This document shows, piece by piece, positions 37,772 through 46,637 of a stretch of DNA of 57,639 nucleotides. Origin of the DNA: Cryobacterium sp. Y50 (GTDB taxonomy: Bacteria; Actinomycetota; Actinomycetes; Actinomycetales; Microbacteriaceae); the NCBI RefSeq assembly GCF_002929805.1, contig NZ_PJJM01000077.1, positions 1 to 57,639 of the forward strand. Reading direction: 5' to 3'. The notes under the pieces are model-generated. The model searched no databases. It was not told where the DNA came from and was given only the letters and a program-made list of their open reading frames with translations. The translations under genes were made by a program, and so were the position numbers. Position 1 is the stretch's first letter; each line of letters opens with the position of its first letter.

Positions 37772-38458
37772 ATGAGCACCTGGAGCGATCACCTCGCCGT
37801 ATTCGACCTTGAGACCACCGGCATCGACGTAGAATCCTGCCGTATCGTGTCGGCCACCGTCGCAGTGCTCGACGCGAGCGGCGCCGCCGTCGAACGCATC
37901 GATTGGCTCGTCGATCCGGGCATTGATATTCCCGCCGGCGCGACCAACGTGCACGGCATCACCACCGAGCATGCCGTGCAACACGGTCGCGTCGCCACCG
38001 AAGCCGTCGCCGAGATCGTTGCGGCACTTCGCCGGCACTTGGCCGACGGACTGCCCGTCGTAGCTTATAACGCCCCGTACGACCTCACCCTGCTCCATCG
38101 TGAAGCCGCCCGCTACGGCATCGCCCCGCTCATCTCCCCCAGCCCGGTGGTCGACCCACTTGTCATTGACAAGGCCGTCGATAAGTACCGCAAGGGCAAG
38201 CGCACCCTCGAGGTGACAAGCGCCTTCTACGGTGTCAGCCTCGATGACGCACACGATGCCGGTGCGGATGCGATCGCGGCCGGGCGAGTCGCCCAGGCGA
38301 TCCACCGTGCGCACCGAGTTGCCCTGCCGACCACCCTCGATGAACTGCACGCCCTACAGGTCACCTGGTACCGCCAGCAGGCCGAAAGTTTTCAGGAGTA
38401 CATGCGCCGCGGGCGCGATCCCGAATTTTTGGCCGATACTGCGTGGCCACAGCGCTGA
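37772..38458 (+). CDS. DnaQ-like DEDDh 3'-5' exonuclease
   Basis: 228 residues. The exonuclease motifs are complete: FDLETTGID (Exo I), AYNAPYDLTLL (Exo II) and the HDAGADA H-x4-D box (Exo III), so it is a DEDDh nuclease as in the DNA polymerase III epsilon family. It is a stand-alone protein without polymerase fusion, so a repair or nucleic-acid trimming role is likely. Probably leaderless (TAGGGT, six bases, ATG). It is followed by a strong terminator shared with rpmE2. Confidence 0.92.
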   Translation: MSTWSDHLAVFDLETTGIDVESCRIVSATVAVLDASGAAVERIDWLVDPGIDIPAGATNVHGITTEHAVQHGRVATEAVAEIVAALRRHLADGLPVVAYNAPYDLTLLHREAARYGIAPLISPSPVVDPLVIDKAVDKYRKGKRTLEVTSAFYGVSLDDAHDAGADAIAAGRVAQAIHRAHRVALPTTLDELHALQVTWYRQQAESFQEYMRRGRDPEFLADTAWPQR

Positions 38459-38473
38459 TTAACCGGGTACAGA

Positions 38474-38513
38474 AACGAAAAAGCGACCAGCCGGAGCTGG
38501 TCGTTTTTTCGTT
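38474..38513. terminator. Bidirectional terminator between exonuclease and rpmE2
   Basis: An 18-bp stem with one G-T pair (38474-38491 and 38496-38513), loop CGGA, A-run on the left and T-run on the right. It can stop transcripts from both convergent genes. Confidence 0.85.
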
Positions 38514-38541
38514 GCGAAGAACTGGTTCTACAAAACTGGTG

Positions 38542-38793
38542 CTATTTACCGAAGCCCTTGTAGCGTGAGTTGAACTTCTCCACGCGTCCGGCGGAGTCCA
38601 TGATGCGCTGCTTGCCCGTGTAGAACGGGTGTGACTCGGAGGAGATTTCCACGTCGATGACCGGGTACGTGGTTCCGTCTTCCCACTCGATGGTCTTCTT
38701 GCTGGAGACCGTCGAACGAGTCAGGAAGGTCGCACCGGAAGCCAGGTCGCGAAAGACCACGGGAGCGTACTCGGGGTGGATGTCAGACTTCAT
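38542..38793 (-). CDS. rpmE2: 50S ribosomal protein L31 type B
   Basis: 83 residues: [16 protein letters not shown] start and the family end [10 protein letters not shown]. The cysteines of zinc-binding L31 are absent, so this is the zinc-independent B form, commonly made under zinc limitation in actinobacteria. AAGGAAATTCTC before ATG 38793 marks the start. No Zur-like box is obvious in the 130 bp upstream; TAAAGT near 38906 (minus strand) could be the -10. Confidence 0.95.
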   Translation of the reverse strand: MKSDIHPEYAPVVFRDLASGATFLTRSTVSSKKTIEWEDGTTYPVIDVEISSESHPFYTGKQRIMDSAGRVEKFNSRYKGFGK

Positions 38794-38966
38794 GAGAATT
38801 TCCTTTTGCACTTCTGGTGAACAGACTTGTAACTGGTCACAGTGCTGTTCGAATGTTGGGCTAGCAGCCAAAGTCGACGACAAGCTGGTTGGCCGGATGG
38901 CCAGCCACTTACTTTAGCAGAATACCGAGGCTTTAGAGCGCTGGGCGGGCGGCGACAGCGCCCGGC

Positions 38967-39749
38967 CTAGATCGCTCGTGCCGCGTAGCGTCCGTCAGTT
39001 TCGGTGAGCTCGACCTTGAGGCCGAAGGTCTCGCTGAGCGCCGTGGCGGTGAGCGCTTCAGCGATCGTGCCGGCGGCGACGATCTTGCCCCCCGACAAGA
39101 GCAGTACGTGCGTGAATCCGAGGGGAATTTCCTCGACGTGATGGGTCACCATGATGATGGCCGGAGAGTTCGTCTCGCGGGCGTAACCACTCAGCAGCTG
39201 CAGCAGGGATTCCCGGGCGCCGAGGTCGAGGCTCGCGGCGGGCTCGTCGAGCAGCAGAATCTCCGGGTCGGTCATGACGGAGCGGGCGATTTGCACCCGC
39301 TTCTGCTCGCCGTCGCTAAGCGTGCCGAACTTGCGATCGGCAAGGTGATCGAGGTTCCATTCCTGCAGAACGCGCTGGGCACGGCGTTCGTCGATGGATT
39401 CGTATTCTTCGTTCCAGCGGCCAGTCACAGAGTACGCGGCAGTCATGACGACGTCGATGACCTTTTCGTTGCCAGGAACCTTGCGCGCCATGGCGGTTGA
39501 AGCAAAACCGATGCGGGGCCGCAGCTCGAAGACATCCGTTCCACCGAGGGTCTCATCGAGCACCTCGGCCTGGCCGGTCGACGGGTGTAGGAAGGCGGCG
39601 GCGATCTGCAGCAGGGTGGTCTTGCCGGCACCGTTCGGGCCAAGAATCACCCAGCGTTGGTCGTCGTCGACGCTCCAATTCACTGAGTCGAGGATGGCGG
39701 TGCCACCCCGGACGACGGAGACGTCGGTGAAATGCAAAACGTTGACCAT
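38967..39749 (-). CDS. ABC transporter ATP-binding protein (YlmA/ModF-like)
   Basis: 260 residues with Walker A GPNGAGKTTLLQ, signature LSDGEQKRVQIARS (D replaces the usual G in LSGGE) and Walker B EILLLDEPAASLD. Family members of this type occur without a neighbouring permease. Leaderless start likely: TAACAT (minus strand, 39756-39761) six bases before ATG 39749. Partner and substrate unknown. Confidence 0.9.
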   Translation of the reverse strand: MVNVLHFTDVSVVRGGTAILDSVNWSVDDDQRWVILGPNGAGKTTLLQIAAAFLHPSTGQAEVLDETLGGTDVFELRPRIGFASTAMARKVPGNEKVIDVVMTAAYSVTGRWNEEYESIDERRAQRVLQEWNLDHLADRKFGTLSDGEQKRVQIARSVMTDPEILLLDEPAASLDLGARESLLQLLSGYARETNSPAIIMVTHHVEEIPLGFTHVLLLSGGKIVAAGTIAEALTATALSETFGLKVELTETDGRYAARAI

Positions 39750-39848
39750 GCAACCATGTTATCGGGCGCTGCGCCTGCCGTCAGACGCTGCGAGTGTCGG
39801 TCGGGCGGGTCACACGAGTGACACACCCGGCAACAGCGGCACGCCAGC

Positions 39849-41030
39849 TTAGAGCAGGGCGGCGTAGATCTCCCGAGTGCGGGTGGCGATCTGGGCCCAC
39901 CCGAATACTTGCTCGGCACGAACCCGACCGGCGCGCCCCATCTCGGCAGCGCGGGCCGGATCGCTCACTACCTCGGTGAGGGTGCGGGCCAGATCGGCGA
40001 CGAATTGTTCGGGATGCAGGGGTATCCCGGTGCCGTCGGTGAGCTGTTCGATCGGCACGAGACGCCCGGTCTCACCGTCTGCGACGACCTCGGGGATTCC
40101 CCCGGTTGCAGTACCGACCACGGCGAGGCCGCAAGCCATGGCCTCGAGATTGACGATTCCGAGGGGCTCATAAATGGACGGGCAGACGAACACCGTGCCC
40201 TGCGTCAGAACCGCGGCAAGCTCGTGCTGGGCCAGCAGACGGTTGATCCAGACCACGCCGGAGCGTTCCTGCTGCAGGGATTCGACGCCGGCCGTCACCT
40301 CGGCGAGAATTCCGGGCGTATCGGGCGCGCCCGCGCACAGCACCAATTGCACCTCCGGCGGCAGCAACTGCGCCGCACGCAACAGGTAGGGTAGGCCTTT
40401 CTGCCGGGTAATACGCCCCACGAAGACGACGGAGGGGCGGTCGGGGTCTATTCCCAGACCGCGCACAAAATCGTCATCCCTGGTTGGTTTCCATCGCTCG
40501 AGATCGATGCCGTTGTAGACCGTGTGCACCCGGCTGGCGTCGAGTGCGGGGTAGCTGCGCAGGATATCGCGGCGCATACCGTCGCTGACGGCGATCACAG
40601 CATCCGCTGTTTCAAAGGCGGTTTTCTCGATCCAACTCGACACCCGATAGCCGCCGCCGAGTTGCTCGGCCTTCCACGGTCGTAACGGCTCCAGGCTGTG
40701 CGCGGTAACCACGTGCGGGATGCCGTGCAGCATTTTGGCGAGGTAGCCGGCCGCATTCGCGTACCAGGTGTGCGAGTGCACCAGATCGGCACCAGCGGCG
40801 TCCTGCGCCATCTGCAGGTCAACACCGAGGGTACCCAGAGTCGCATTGGCGTCGACCAATTGCGCGGGTACGTCGTAGGCGAACGTGTCGAGGTCGTCAC
40901 GCGGCGCGCCGAAGCACCGGACGGACACCTCAATGTCATGTCGCAGGGCTCGCACCAGTTCGGTCACATGCACTCCGGCTCCCCCATAGATTTCCGGAGG
41001 GTATTCCTTGGTCATCAGATCCACTCGCAT
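39849..41030 (-). CDS. glgA: Actinobacterial glycogen synthase (glycosyltransferase family 4 type)
   Basis: 393 residues. It transfers glucose from a sugar nucleotide to a growing alpha-glucan or to maltosyl phosphate in actinobacteria. N-terminal [20 protein letters not shown] is the donor/acceptor loop; the C-terminal Rossmann domain holds [20 protein letters not shown] and the E-x7-E motif in [20 protein letters not shown]. Start ATG 41030: TACCTT (minus, 41037-41042) is six bases upstream, suggesting leaderless expression. Divergent from glgC by 78 bp, so both are probably controlled together. Confidence 0.93.
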   Translation of the reverse strand: MRVDLMTKEYPPEIYGGAGVHVTELVRALRHDIEVSVRCFGAPRDDLDTFAYDVPAQLVDANATLGTLGVDLQMAQDAAGADLVHSHTWYANAAGYLAKMLHGIPHVVTAHSLEPLRPWKAEQLGGGYRVSSWIEKTAFETADAVIAVSDGMRRDILRSYPALDASRVHTVYNGIDLERWKPTRDDDFVRGLGIDPDRPSVVFVGRITRQKGLPYLLRAAQLLPPEVQLVLCAGAPDTPGILAEVTAGVESLQQERSGVVWINRLLAQHELAAVLTQGTVFVCPSIYEPLGIVNLEAMACGLAVVGTATGGIPEVVADGETGRLVPIEQLTDGTGIPLHPEQFVADLARTLTEVVSDPARAAEMGRAGRVRAEQVFGWAQIATRTREIYAALL

Positions 41031-41108
41031 GGAGCAAAGGTAGCGCAGGGCGACACCGCACACAGCCATGTTGCCAGTCCGCTTGCCGGGAGGCCCTACT
41101 CTGTACAC
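41031..41108. promoter_or_regulatory. Divergent glgA/glgC promoter region
   Basis: Only 78 bp separate the start codons. TACCTT (minus, 41037-41042) and TACTCT (plus, 41097-41102) each lie six bases before an ATG. The core promoters must overlap or face each other closely, suggesting joint control. Confidence 0.6.
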
Positions 41109-42353
41109 ATGAAGGCCAAGAAGATCTTTGGAATCGTGCTCGCGGGTGGTGAGGGAAAACGGCTGATGCCGCTGACCGAAGACCGGGCGAAGCCTGCCGT
41201 CCCCTTTGGTGGGCATTACCGCTTGGTGGATTTTGCCCTCTCCAATCTGATCAACTCGGGGGTAACCCAGATCGTCGTGCTGACGCAGTACAAGTCACAC
41301 AGCCTGGACCGCCACGTGTCGCAGACCTGGCATGTCTCCGGCGGATTGTTCAACTCGTACATCGCCTCGGTGCCGGCGCAGCAGCGCCTCGGCAAGCGCT
41401 GGTTCAGCGGCTCCGCCGATGCTATTCTGCAGAGCCTCAACCTCATTCATGATGAAAAGCCCGACATTGTCGTCGTGGTCGGTGCCGACCACGTTTACCG
41501 CATGGACTTCAGTCAGATGATCGACGCCCACATCGCATCGGGGCTGTCCGCCACCGTCGCAGCCATTCGCCAGCCGATCGGCCTCGCCGACCAGTTCGGT
41601 GTCATCGAAGTGGATGCCGCCACCCCGGATCGAATCTCTGACTTTCGCGAAAAGCCCAAGGATGCTGTCGGACTTACCGACGCCCCGCACGAGGTGTTCG
41701 CTTCGATGGGTAACTACGTCTTCAACACCGATGCGCTGATCGAGGCCGTGCTGCGTGACGGTGAGCGCACCGCTTCCAGCCACGACATGGGCGGCGACAT
41801 CATTCCTGACTTCGTGTCGCGTGGCGACGCCGGCGTCTATGACCTCAAGCGAAACGAAGTACCCGGGTCGACCGATCGTGACCGGTACTATTGGCGCGAC
41901 GTGGGAACAATCGACTCGTTTTTCGAGGCGCACCAAGACCTCATTTCGGCCCTGCCGGTGTTCAACCTGTACAACCAGAAATGGCCGATATTCAGCATGC
42001 AGTTGAATTCGCCGCCGGCCAAATTTGTGCGCGACGCCCAGGGCGCCCTCGGCACCATGATCGACTCGATCGTATCGTTGGGCTGTGTCATCTCCGGCGC
42101 TCACATCGAGCGCAGCGTGCTCGGCCCCTGGACGTCGATCGGTTCCGCCTGCGAGGTCGTGGACTCCATCATCTTTGACCGAGTGCAGATTCGCCCCGGT
42201 GCCATCGTGCGGCGTGCAGTCCTCGATAAGGAAGTCATCGTCGAAGCTGGCGCCACCGTCGGCGTCGACCGGAATCGTGACCTGGACCGGGGCTTCAGCG
42301 TGACCGAATCCGGCATCACCGTCGTCGGTAAGGGTGTGCTCGTTACTCCGTGA
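41109..42353 (+). CDS. glgC: Glucose-1-phosphate adenylyltransferase
   Basis: 414 residues. It makes ADP-glucose, the committed step of glycogen synthesis. N-terminal [20 protein letters not shown] is the nucleotide-binding loop, [16 protein letters not shown] the metal site region and FREKPKDA a sugar-phosphate contact. The C-terminal left-handed beta-helix follows (residues about 290-410). Leaderless start likely (TACTCT, six bases, ATG). The last codons overlap the serB start by 4 bp (GTGA), so the two are cotranscribed. Confidence 0.96.
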   Translation: MKAKKIFGIVLAGGEGKRLMPLTEDRAKPAVPFGGHYRLVDFALSNLINSGVTQIVVLTQYKSHSLDRHVSQTWHVSGGLFNSYIASVPAQQRLGKRWFSGSADAILQSLNLIHDEKPDIVVVVGADHVYRMDFSQMIDAHIASGLSATVAAIRQPIGLADQFGVIEVDAATPDRISDFREKPKDAVGLTDAPHEVFASMGNYVFNTDALIEAVLRDGERTASSHDMGGDIIPDFVSRGDAGVYDLKRNEVPGSTDRDRYYWRDVGTIDSFFEAHQDLISALPVFNLYNQKWPIFSMQLNSPPAKFVRDAQGALGTMIDSIVSLGCVISGAHIERSVLGPWTSIGSACEVVDSIIFDRVQIRPGAIVRRAVLDKEVIVEAGATVGVDRNRDLDRGFSVTESGITVVGKGVLVTP

Positions 42354-43003
42354 TCCTCGCTACCGCAGCACGTTTTCTCGTCGTTCTCGACGCCGACTCC
42401 ACTCTCATTCAAGACGAGGTGATTGAGCTGCTCGCGGATGCCGCCGGCGTGCGCGAACGCGTCGCCGAAGTGACCGACCGGGCCATGCGCGGTGAGCTGG
42501 ACTTTGCTGAGAGCCTGCGCGAGCGGGTGTTGACCCTGGCAGGGCTGCCAGAGACCGTCTTTACCGACGTGGGGCGACGCATCCGCCCGACCGACGGCGT
42601 TCACGAGCTGATCGCAGGCATTCATACCGGCGGTGGCGTAGTCGGGGTGGTTTCCGGCGGTTTTCATGAGCTGCTCGACCCGCTGGCTGCCGAGCTGGGA
42701 CTGGATCACTGGCGGGCCAATCGGCTCGAAGTGCAGGCCGGCTACTTGACCGGGCGCGTGATCGGACCGATCATTGACGCCGAGGCCAAGGCCATCGCGC
42801 TGCGTGAATGGGCCGTGCAGGAGCAGCTCGCGCTCGCGCAGACCATCGCGGTCGGCGACGGCGCCAACGACTTGCGCATGATGGACGCGGCCGGACTCGC
42901 CGTCGCATTCAACGCGAAACCACGGGTGAAGCGTGAGGCCGATCTCGTGATCGACCTGTGCAACCTCAGCCAGGTCCTGCCGCTCCTCGGCCTGCGCGGC
43001 TGA
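42350..43003 (+). CDS. serB: Phosphoserine phosphatase
   Basis: 217 residues, HAD superfamily. It removes phosphate from phosphoserine in serine synthesis. Motif [11 protein letters not shown] contains the nucleophile Asp pair, motif II VVSGGF the Ser, and motif [12 protein letters not shown] the magnesium-binding aspartates. It starts at GTG 42350, overlapping the glgC stop. No ACT domain precedes, unlike some actinobacterial SerB proteins. Confidence 0.94.
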   Translation: MILATAARFLVVLDADSTLIQDEVIELLADAAGVRERVAEVTDRAMRGELDFAESLRERVLTLAGLPETVFTDVGRRIRPTDGVHELIAGIHTGGGVVGVVSGGFHELLDPLAAELGLDHWRANRLEVQAGYLTGRVIGPIIDAEAKAIALREWAVQEQLALAQTIAVGDGANDLRMMDAAGLAVAFNAKPRVKREADLVIDLCNLSQVLPLLGLRG

Positions 43004-43040
43004 ACGGGAAAACCGACGCGGACGCGAACAGGTGCTCTGG

Positions 43041-43751
43041 TTAGTGCCCCATGCCGAGGCCACCGTCGAGGGGAATGACCGCACCGGAAATGTAGCCGGC
43101 ATCATCGCCGGCCAGCCAGCTGACGACGCGCGCAACCTCACTCGGCGTGGCGAACCGACCGGCCGGAATATTACGTTTGTATTCGGCCTGCTGAGCTTCG
43201 GGCAGGGCAGCGGTCATATCAGTTTCGATGAAGCCGGGAGCGACCACGTTCGCGGTGATTCCGCGGGCACCGAGTTCGCGGGTGATTGACCGGGCCAGGC
43301 CGATCAGGCCGCTCTTCGACGCCGAGTAGTTCACCTGCCCGGCCGAGCCGTACAGACCGACGACGCTGGAGATCAGCACGATGCGTCCGAATCGTGCCTT
43401 GAGCATGCCCTTGCTCGCGCGCTTGACCACGCGGAAGGCACCACTGAGGTTGGTATCGATGACGGAGGTGAAATCATCCTCTGACATGCGCATGAGCAAG
43501 GTGTCGCGGGTGATTCCGGCATTCGCCACGACAACCTCGACCGGGCCGTAGGTCGCTTCGATCTCGGTGAAGGCGGCGTCAATGGATGCGGCGTCCGTCA
43601 CGTCGGCCCGCACGGTGAGGCTCCCGGACGGTCCATGACCGGAGCGGGACGTCACGGCAACCCGATGTCCCTGGGCCAGAAATTCCTCGGCGATGGCGAA
43701 GCCGATTCCACGGTTGCCGCCGGTGACGAGCACTGTTCGAGTCGTTGTCAT
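43041..43751 (-). CDS. fabG: 3-oxoacyl-ACP reductase FabG-type SDR
   Basis: 236 residues. It reduces 3-oxoacyl-ACP with NADPH in fatty acid elongation. VTGGNRGIGFAIAEE (cofactor), VVANAGITRDTLLMR (NAG), SSVVGLYGSAGQVNYSASKS (catalytic Ser and Tyr-x3-Lys) and the C-terminal GYISGAVIPLDGGLGMGH are all present. AGGAACATC before ATG 43751 marks the start. Convergent with serB. The stand-alone position makes the precise substrate less certain. Confidence 0.9.
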   Translation of the reverse strand: MTTTRTVLVTGGNRGIGFAIAEEFLAQGHRVAVTSRSGHGPSGSLTVRADVTDAASIDAAFTEIEATYGPVEVVVANAGITRDTLLMRMSEDDFTSVIDTNLSGAFRVVKRASKGMLKARFGRIVLISSVVGLYGSAGQVNYSASKSGLIGLARSITRELGARGITANVVAPGFIETDMTAALPEAQQAEYKRNIPAGRFATPSEVARVVSWLAGDDAGYISGAVIPLDGGLGMGH

Positions 43752-43897
43752 GATGTTCCTGTCCTGGTGCGCTGGGTGTCGTACATCGGGTTCAAGCAAA
43801 CACCCGGCAGATTCAAGTTTAAGGCGTGCCCCAAAGGTGCCGTGCAGACGTAGGCTTGAGAGGTGGAGTTTCCACCGTAGACGAACCCGATGGACCT

Positions 43898-44173
43898 ATG
43901 AAGCAGCAGTCGATCACCTCCCTCCCCGCCTCCCCCGAGGTTGAACGCCGCAACCGAATGATCAAATACTCGATTGCCATGGGAGTGCGCGTGGTCTGCA
44001 TTGTGCTCATGCTCTTCGTACACGGCTGGTGGCTCGTGGTCTGCGCGCTCGGCGCCATTCTCCTGCCGTACTTTGCAGTCGTGGTCGCGAACGTGAAAAT
44101 TTCCCCGCCTGCAGCAGAAGTACTCCGGCCCGGCGGCGTCGAGCTGTACCGCGGCAACGACGAGGTCAAGTGA
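43898..44173 (+). CDS. DUF3099 small membrane protein
   Basis: 91 residues with two membrane segments (KYSIAMGVRVVCIVLMLFVH and WWLVVCALGAILLPYFAVVV) and the conserved end VKISPPAAEVLRPG...LYR typical of DUF3099. It overlaps the next gene by 4 bp. Function unknown. Start ATG 43898; no strong ribosome site. Confidence 0.85.
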   Translation: MKQQSITSLPASPEVERRNRMIKYSIAMGVRVVCIVLMLFVHGWWLVVCALGAILLPYFAVVVANVKISPPAAEVLRPGGVELYRGNDEVK

Positions 44174-44445
44174 GTGCTGACGCGGTTGCCGGCGGCAGTC
44201 CGATGATCGGTCTGGGTCGACCTCTGGAATCCTCGACCTGTTCGCGAGCGGACTGCCGGAATACGGGGCGCTGGCGGCTGGACTGGCGCAACCCGCGCAT
44301 CCACTCTGCTGATCGGGTGAAAACCTGGCTGGCCTGCGACGAGCACGTCGAGTACCTGCGCGAATTCCTGGCCGCGAGGGACTTTCCTCTGACGGTGAGC
44401 GCGCTCGACACGTTCGCACCCGACTCCCCCGAAAACCAGCGATGA
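44170..44445 (+). CDS. Conserved actinobacterial hypothetical protein
   Basis: 91 residues from GTG 44170, overlapping the DUF3099 stop (GTGA). Two Cys (STCSRADCR) and a third (WLACDEHVEYLREFLAARDF) with His suggest a small zinc site. It is regularly found between DUF3099 and SURF1 genes in this family, as far as I recall. Function unknown. Confidence 0.8.
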   Translation: MSADAVAGGSPMIGLGRPLESSTCSRADCRNTGRWRLDWRNPRIHSADRVKTWLACDEHVEYLREFLAARDFPLTVSALDTFAPDSPENQR

Positions 44446-45290
44446 CTGGCTGGAAGTTCGCCTTCAGCCGCCGCTGGGCTGGTTATCTCGTGCTGACCAT
44501 GCTTTTTGCCGCGGTATGCGCCGGACTCGGCGTCTGGCAGCTGGCCCGCCGCGATGAGGCCCTGACCGAACTGTTTAAGATCGACTCCAACTTCGACTCG
44601 AACCCAGTGCCCGTTGCCGAGGCTCTTAAAGACCTGACAGCCTTCGACGAATCGCAAAAGTGGATGCCGGTGGAACTGACCGGAACTTATCTCAGCGCTG
44701 ACGAGATGCTCGCGCGCAACCGCCCGCTCAACGTCAACCCGGGCTTCGAAGTCCTGACCCCATTGCTGCTCACCGACGGCACGATCTTTATTGTCGACCG
44801 CGGCTGGCTGCCCACCGGGCAGGAACAAGATGCTCCCGATACCGTACCGGCAGCACCCGTCGGAATGGTCACCGTGGTGGCCCGGCTCAAAGCCAGCGAA
44901 CCCGATCTGCCCGGCCGTACGGCCAGCGGCAACCAGGTCGCGACGATCAACCTCATCACCATCGCCGAACGACTCGATGCCCCGACCTATACCGGCGCGT
45001 ACGGCCTGATGGACACCGAGAGCGCCGCGGCGACGGAGAAACGCCCGACCGCTGTCCTGAAACCGATCCGCGACGAGGGCCCGCACCTGTCCTATGCGTT
45101 CCAGTGGTTCGTATTCGGGCTGCTCGCCTTCATCGGTCTCGGCTGGGCCCTGCGCGAAGAATACCGCAGCGTCAATGCCGAGGACCCCGAGGAGCGCGAA
45201 CGCGCCGAGGAACGCGCCCGCAAACGCGCAGCGAAGCCACGCAACGATGCCGAGATTGAAGACGAGCTGGTCGACCGGCAACGGGGCTAG
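44442..45290 (+). CDS. SURF1-family cytochrome oxidase assembly protein
   Basis: 282 residues. Two membrane helices, AGYLVLTMLFAAVCAGLGVW at the N-terminus and AFQWFVFGLLAFIGLGWALR near the C-terminus, flank the extracytoplasmic SURF1 domain (ARNRPLNVNPGFEVLTPLLL, IFIVDRGWLP). SURF1 helps heme a insertion into cytochrome aa3 oxidase, matching ctaA/ctaB further right. The C-terminus carries a long charged tail. It overlaps the preceding gene by 4 bp (ATGA). Confidence 0.92.
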   Translation: MTGWKFAFSRRWAGYLVLTMLFAAVCAGLGVWQLARRDEALTELFKIDSNFDSNPVPVAEALKDLTAFDESQKWMPVELTGTYLSADEMLARNRPLNVNPGFEVLTPLLLTDGTIFIVDRGWLPTGQEQDAPDTVPAAPVGMVTVVARLKASEPDLPGRTASGNQVATINLITIAERLDAPTYTGAYGLMDTESAAATEKRPTAVLKPIRDEGPHLSYAFQWFVFGLLAFIGLGWALREEYRSVNAEDPEERERAEERARKRAAKPRNDAEIEDELVDRQRG

Positions 45291-45349
45291 TCATCTCCGA
45301 TCTCGAGCCAGCGCACTCCGCCGCTGGTCGAGCCCGTCGAGACGGCCGC

Positions 45350-46585
45350 TCAGGCGACGGCGCGGTGGTGCTGCCGAGCCTCGGTCGCCTCGTCGAGGAG
45401 CGCGCGGTACACCCGAACCAGCGACGCTGCCGAGCGCGTCCAGTCCAGCCGGAGGGCATGCTCACGTGCCGCCAGCGACAGTTCGCGCGCAAGGATCGGA
45501 TCGGTCAGGATCTGCGCCATCGCATCGGCCCAAACCCGCGGATCGCGGGATTCCAAGACCAGTCCGGTGACCCCATCGACAACCGCTTCACGCAGGCCAC
45601 CGGCCGCCGAAGCGACGACGGGCACACCGCTCGCAGCCGCTTCGAGTGCCACCAGGCCGTAAGTTTCCGAGTGCGAAGGCACGAGCACCAGGCGGGCACC
45701 GCGAAACAATTCGGCCAGGTGCGCATGGGACTGCGCGCCAACAAAGCGGATGCCGGACAGCCCCGCCCGTTCAGCGAGCTGACCAAGCTCTTCAACGTAT
45801 CCCGAGTAGTCGACCGAGGCATCGCCGGCAATCACGAGCTCGGGGCGCAGGCCCTTCGGCAATGCCGCGATGGCCTCAATCGCCAGATCAAGACCCTTCA
45901 GTGGCTGCAGACGCGCCGCGACGACGGCGTAGCCGCGGTCGGCCGCGCCACCAGCGGGCTGGCGCTCGGGCGCGAACAGGTTGCTGTCCACCCCCGGGAG
46001 CACGATGCTGGTTCGGCTCGCCGAGCCGCCGAGCCGCCCGGAAATCGTGGCGGCCTCCGACGCACTGATCGCCACCAGCGCGTCGGATTCGCGTGCCAAC
46101 CGCGCTTCTCCGCGCATCCGTCCCGGTGATTCGGCGTGTTCACCAGCCGAAAGCGGCGACGCATCATCCGCTGCAATGCTATGAAAACTCTGAACGTGCG
46201 GGACGCCCCAGTTGCGGGCGACCGGAAGCGCCGCCATGCCGGAAAACCAGTGATGCGAGTGGATAATGTCGACCGGCTCGAGAGCGTTGAGTCGGTCGGA
46301 GAACTCCTCGATGTAGCTCTCGTGCGTGCCCTTGGACAGCGTTCGGGCCGGCCCGGCGGCCAGAAACCGCAGCGTGAGGCCCTCGGCGAGCTGCTGCGAA
46401 TCGGGCTGATCCGCCGCTGACCGCCGAGTCAGAATCGTGACACGGTGTCCAAGGGCGGCCAGTTTCTCAGCCTGATGCCGCACGACGACGTTCATACCGC
46501 CGGCGTCGCCGGAACCGGGGTCAGTGCCTGGCGAGGTGTGCAGGCAGACCAGCGCGATGCGCAGTGGCGTTCTCATCGATATCAC
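45350..46585 (-). CDS. mshA: MshA-like D-inositol-3-phosphate glycosyltransferase
   Basis: 411 residues. In mycothiol synthesis MshA joins GlcNAc from UDP-GlcNAc to inositol-3-phosphate. PGSGDAGGMNVVVRHQAEKL is the family's opening motif; HSHHWFSGMAALPVARNWGV follows, and the C-terminal domain has PGVDSNLF and E-x7-E in HSETYGLVALEAAASGVPVV. GTG 46585 is preceded by AAAGGA at good spacing. Close GT4 relatives exist, so the exact acceptor is inferred. Confidence 0.85.
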   Translation of the reverse strand: MISMRTPLRIALVCLHTSPGTDPGSGDAGGMNVVVRHQAEKLAALGHRVTILTRRSAADQPDSQQLAEGLTLRFLAAGPARTLSKGTHESYIEEFSDRLNALEPVDIIHSHHWFSGMAALPVARNWGVPHVQSFHSIAADDASPLSAGEHAESPGRMRGEARLARESDALVAISASEAATISGRLGGSASRTSIVLPGVDSNLFAPERQPAGGAADRGYAVVAARLQPLKGLDLAIEAIAALPKGLRPELVIAGDASVDYSGYVEELGQLAERAGLSGIRFVGAQSHAHLAELFRGARLVLVPSHSETYGLVALEAAASGVPVVASAAGGLREAVVDGVTGLVLESRDPRVWADAMAQILTDPILARELSLAAREHALRLDWTRSAASLVRVYRALLDEATEARQHHRAVA

Positions 46586-46637
46586 GCTCTGGTCCTTTTG
46601 CCTGGGTCGCCGACAGGTGGCCGGGTCACGGAAATGG

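Noticed and set aside
38794..38930. Zur box upstream of rpmE2
   Set aside because: Expected because type B L31 is often zinc-regulated, but no convincing AT-rich palindrome is visible.
41216..42104. Long minus frames opposite glgC
   Set aside because: Shadows of glgC; no homology.
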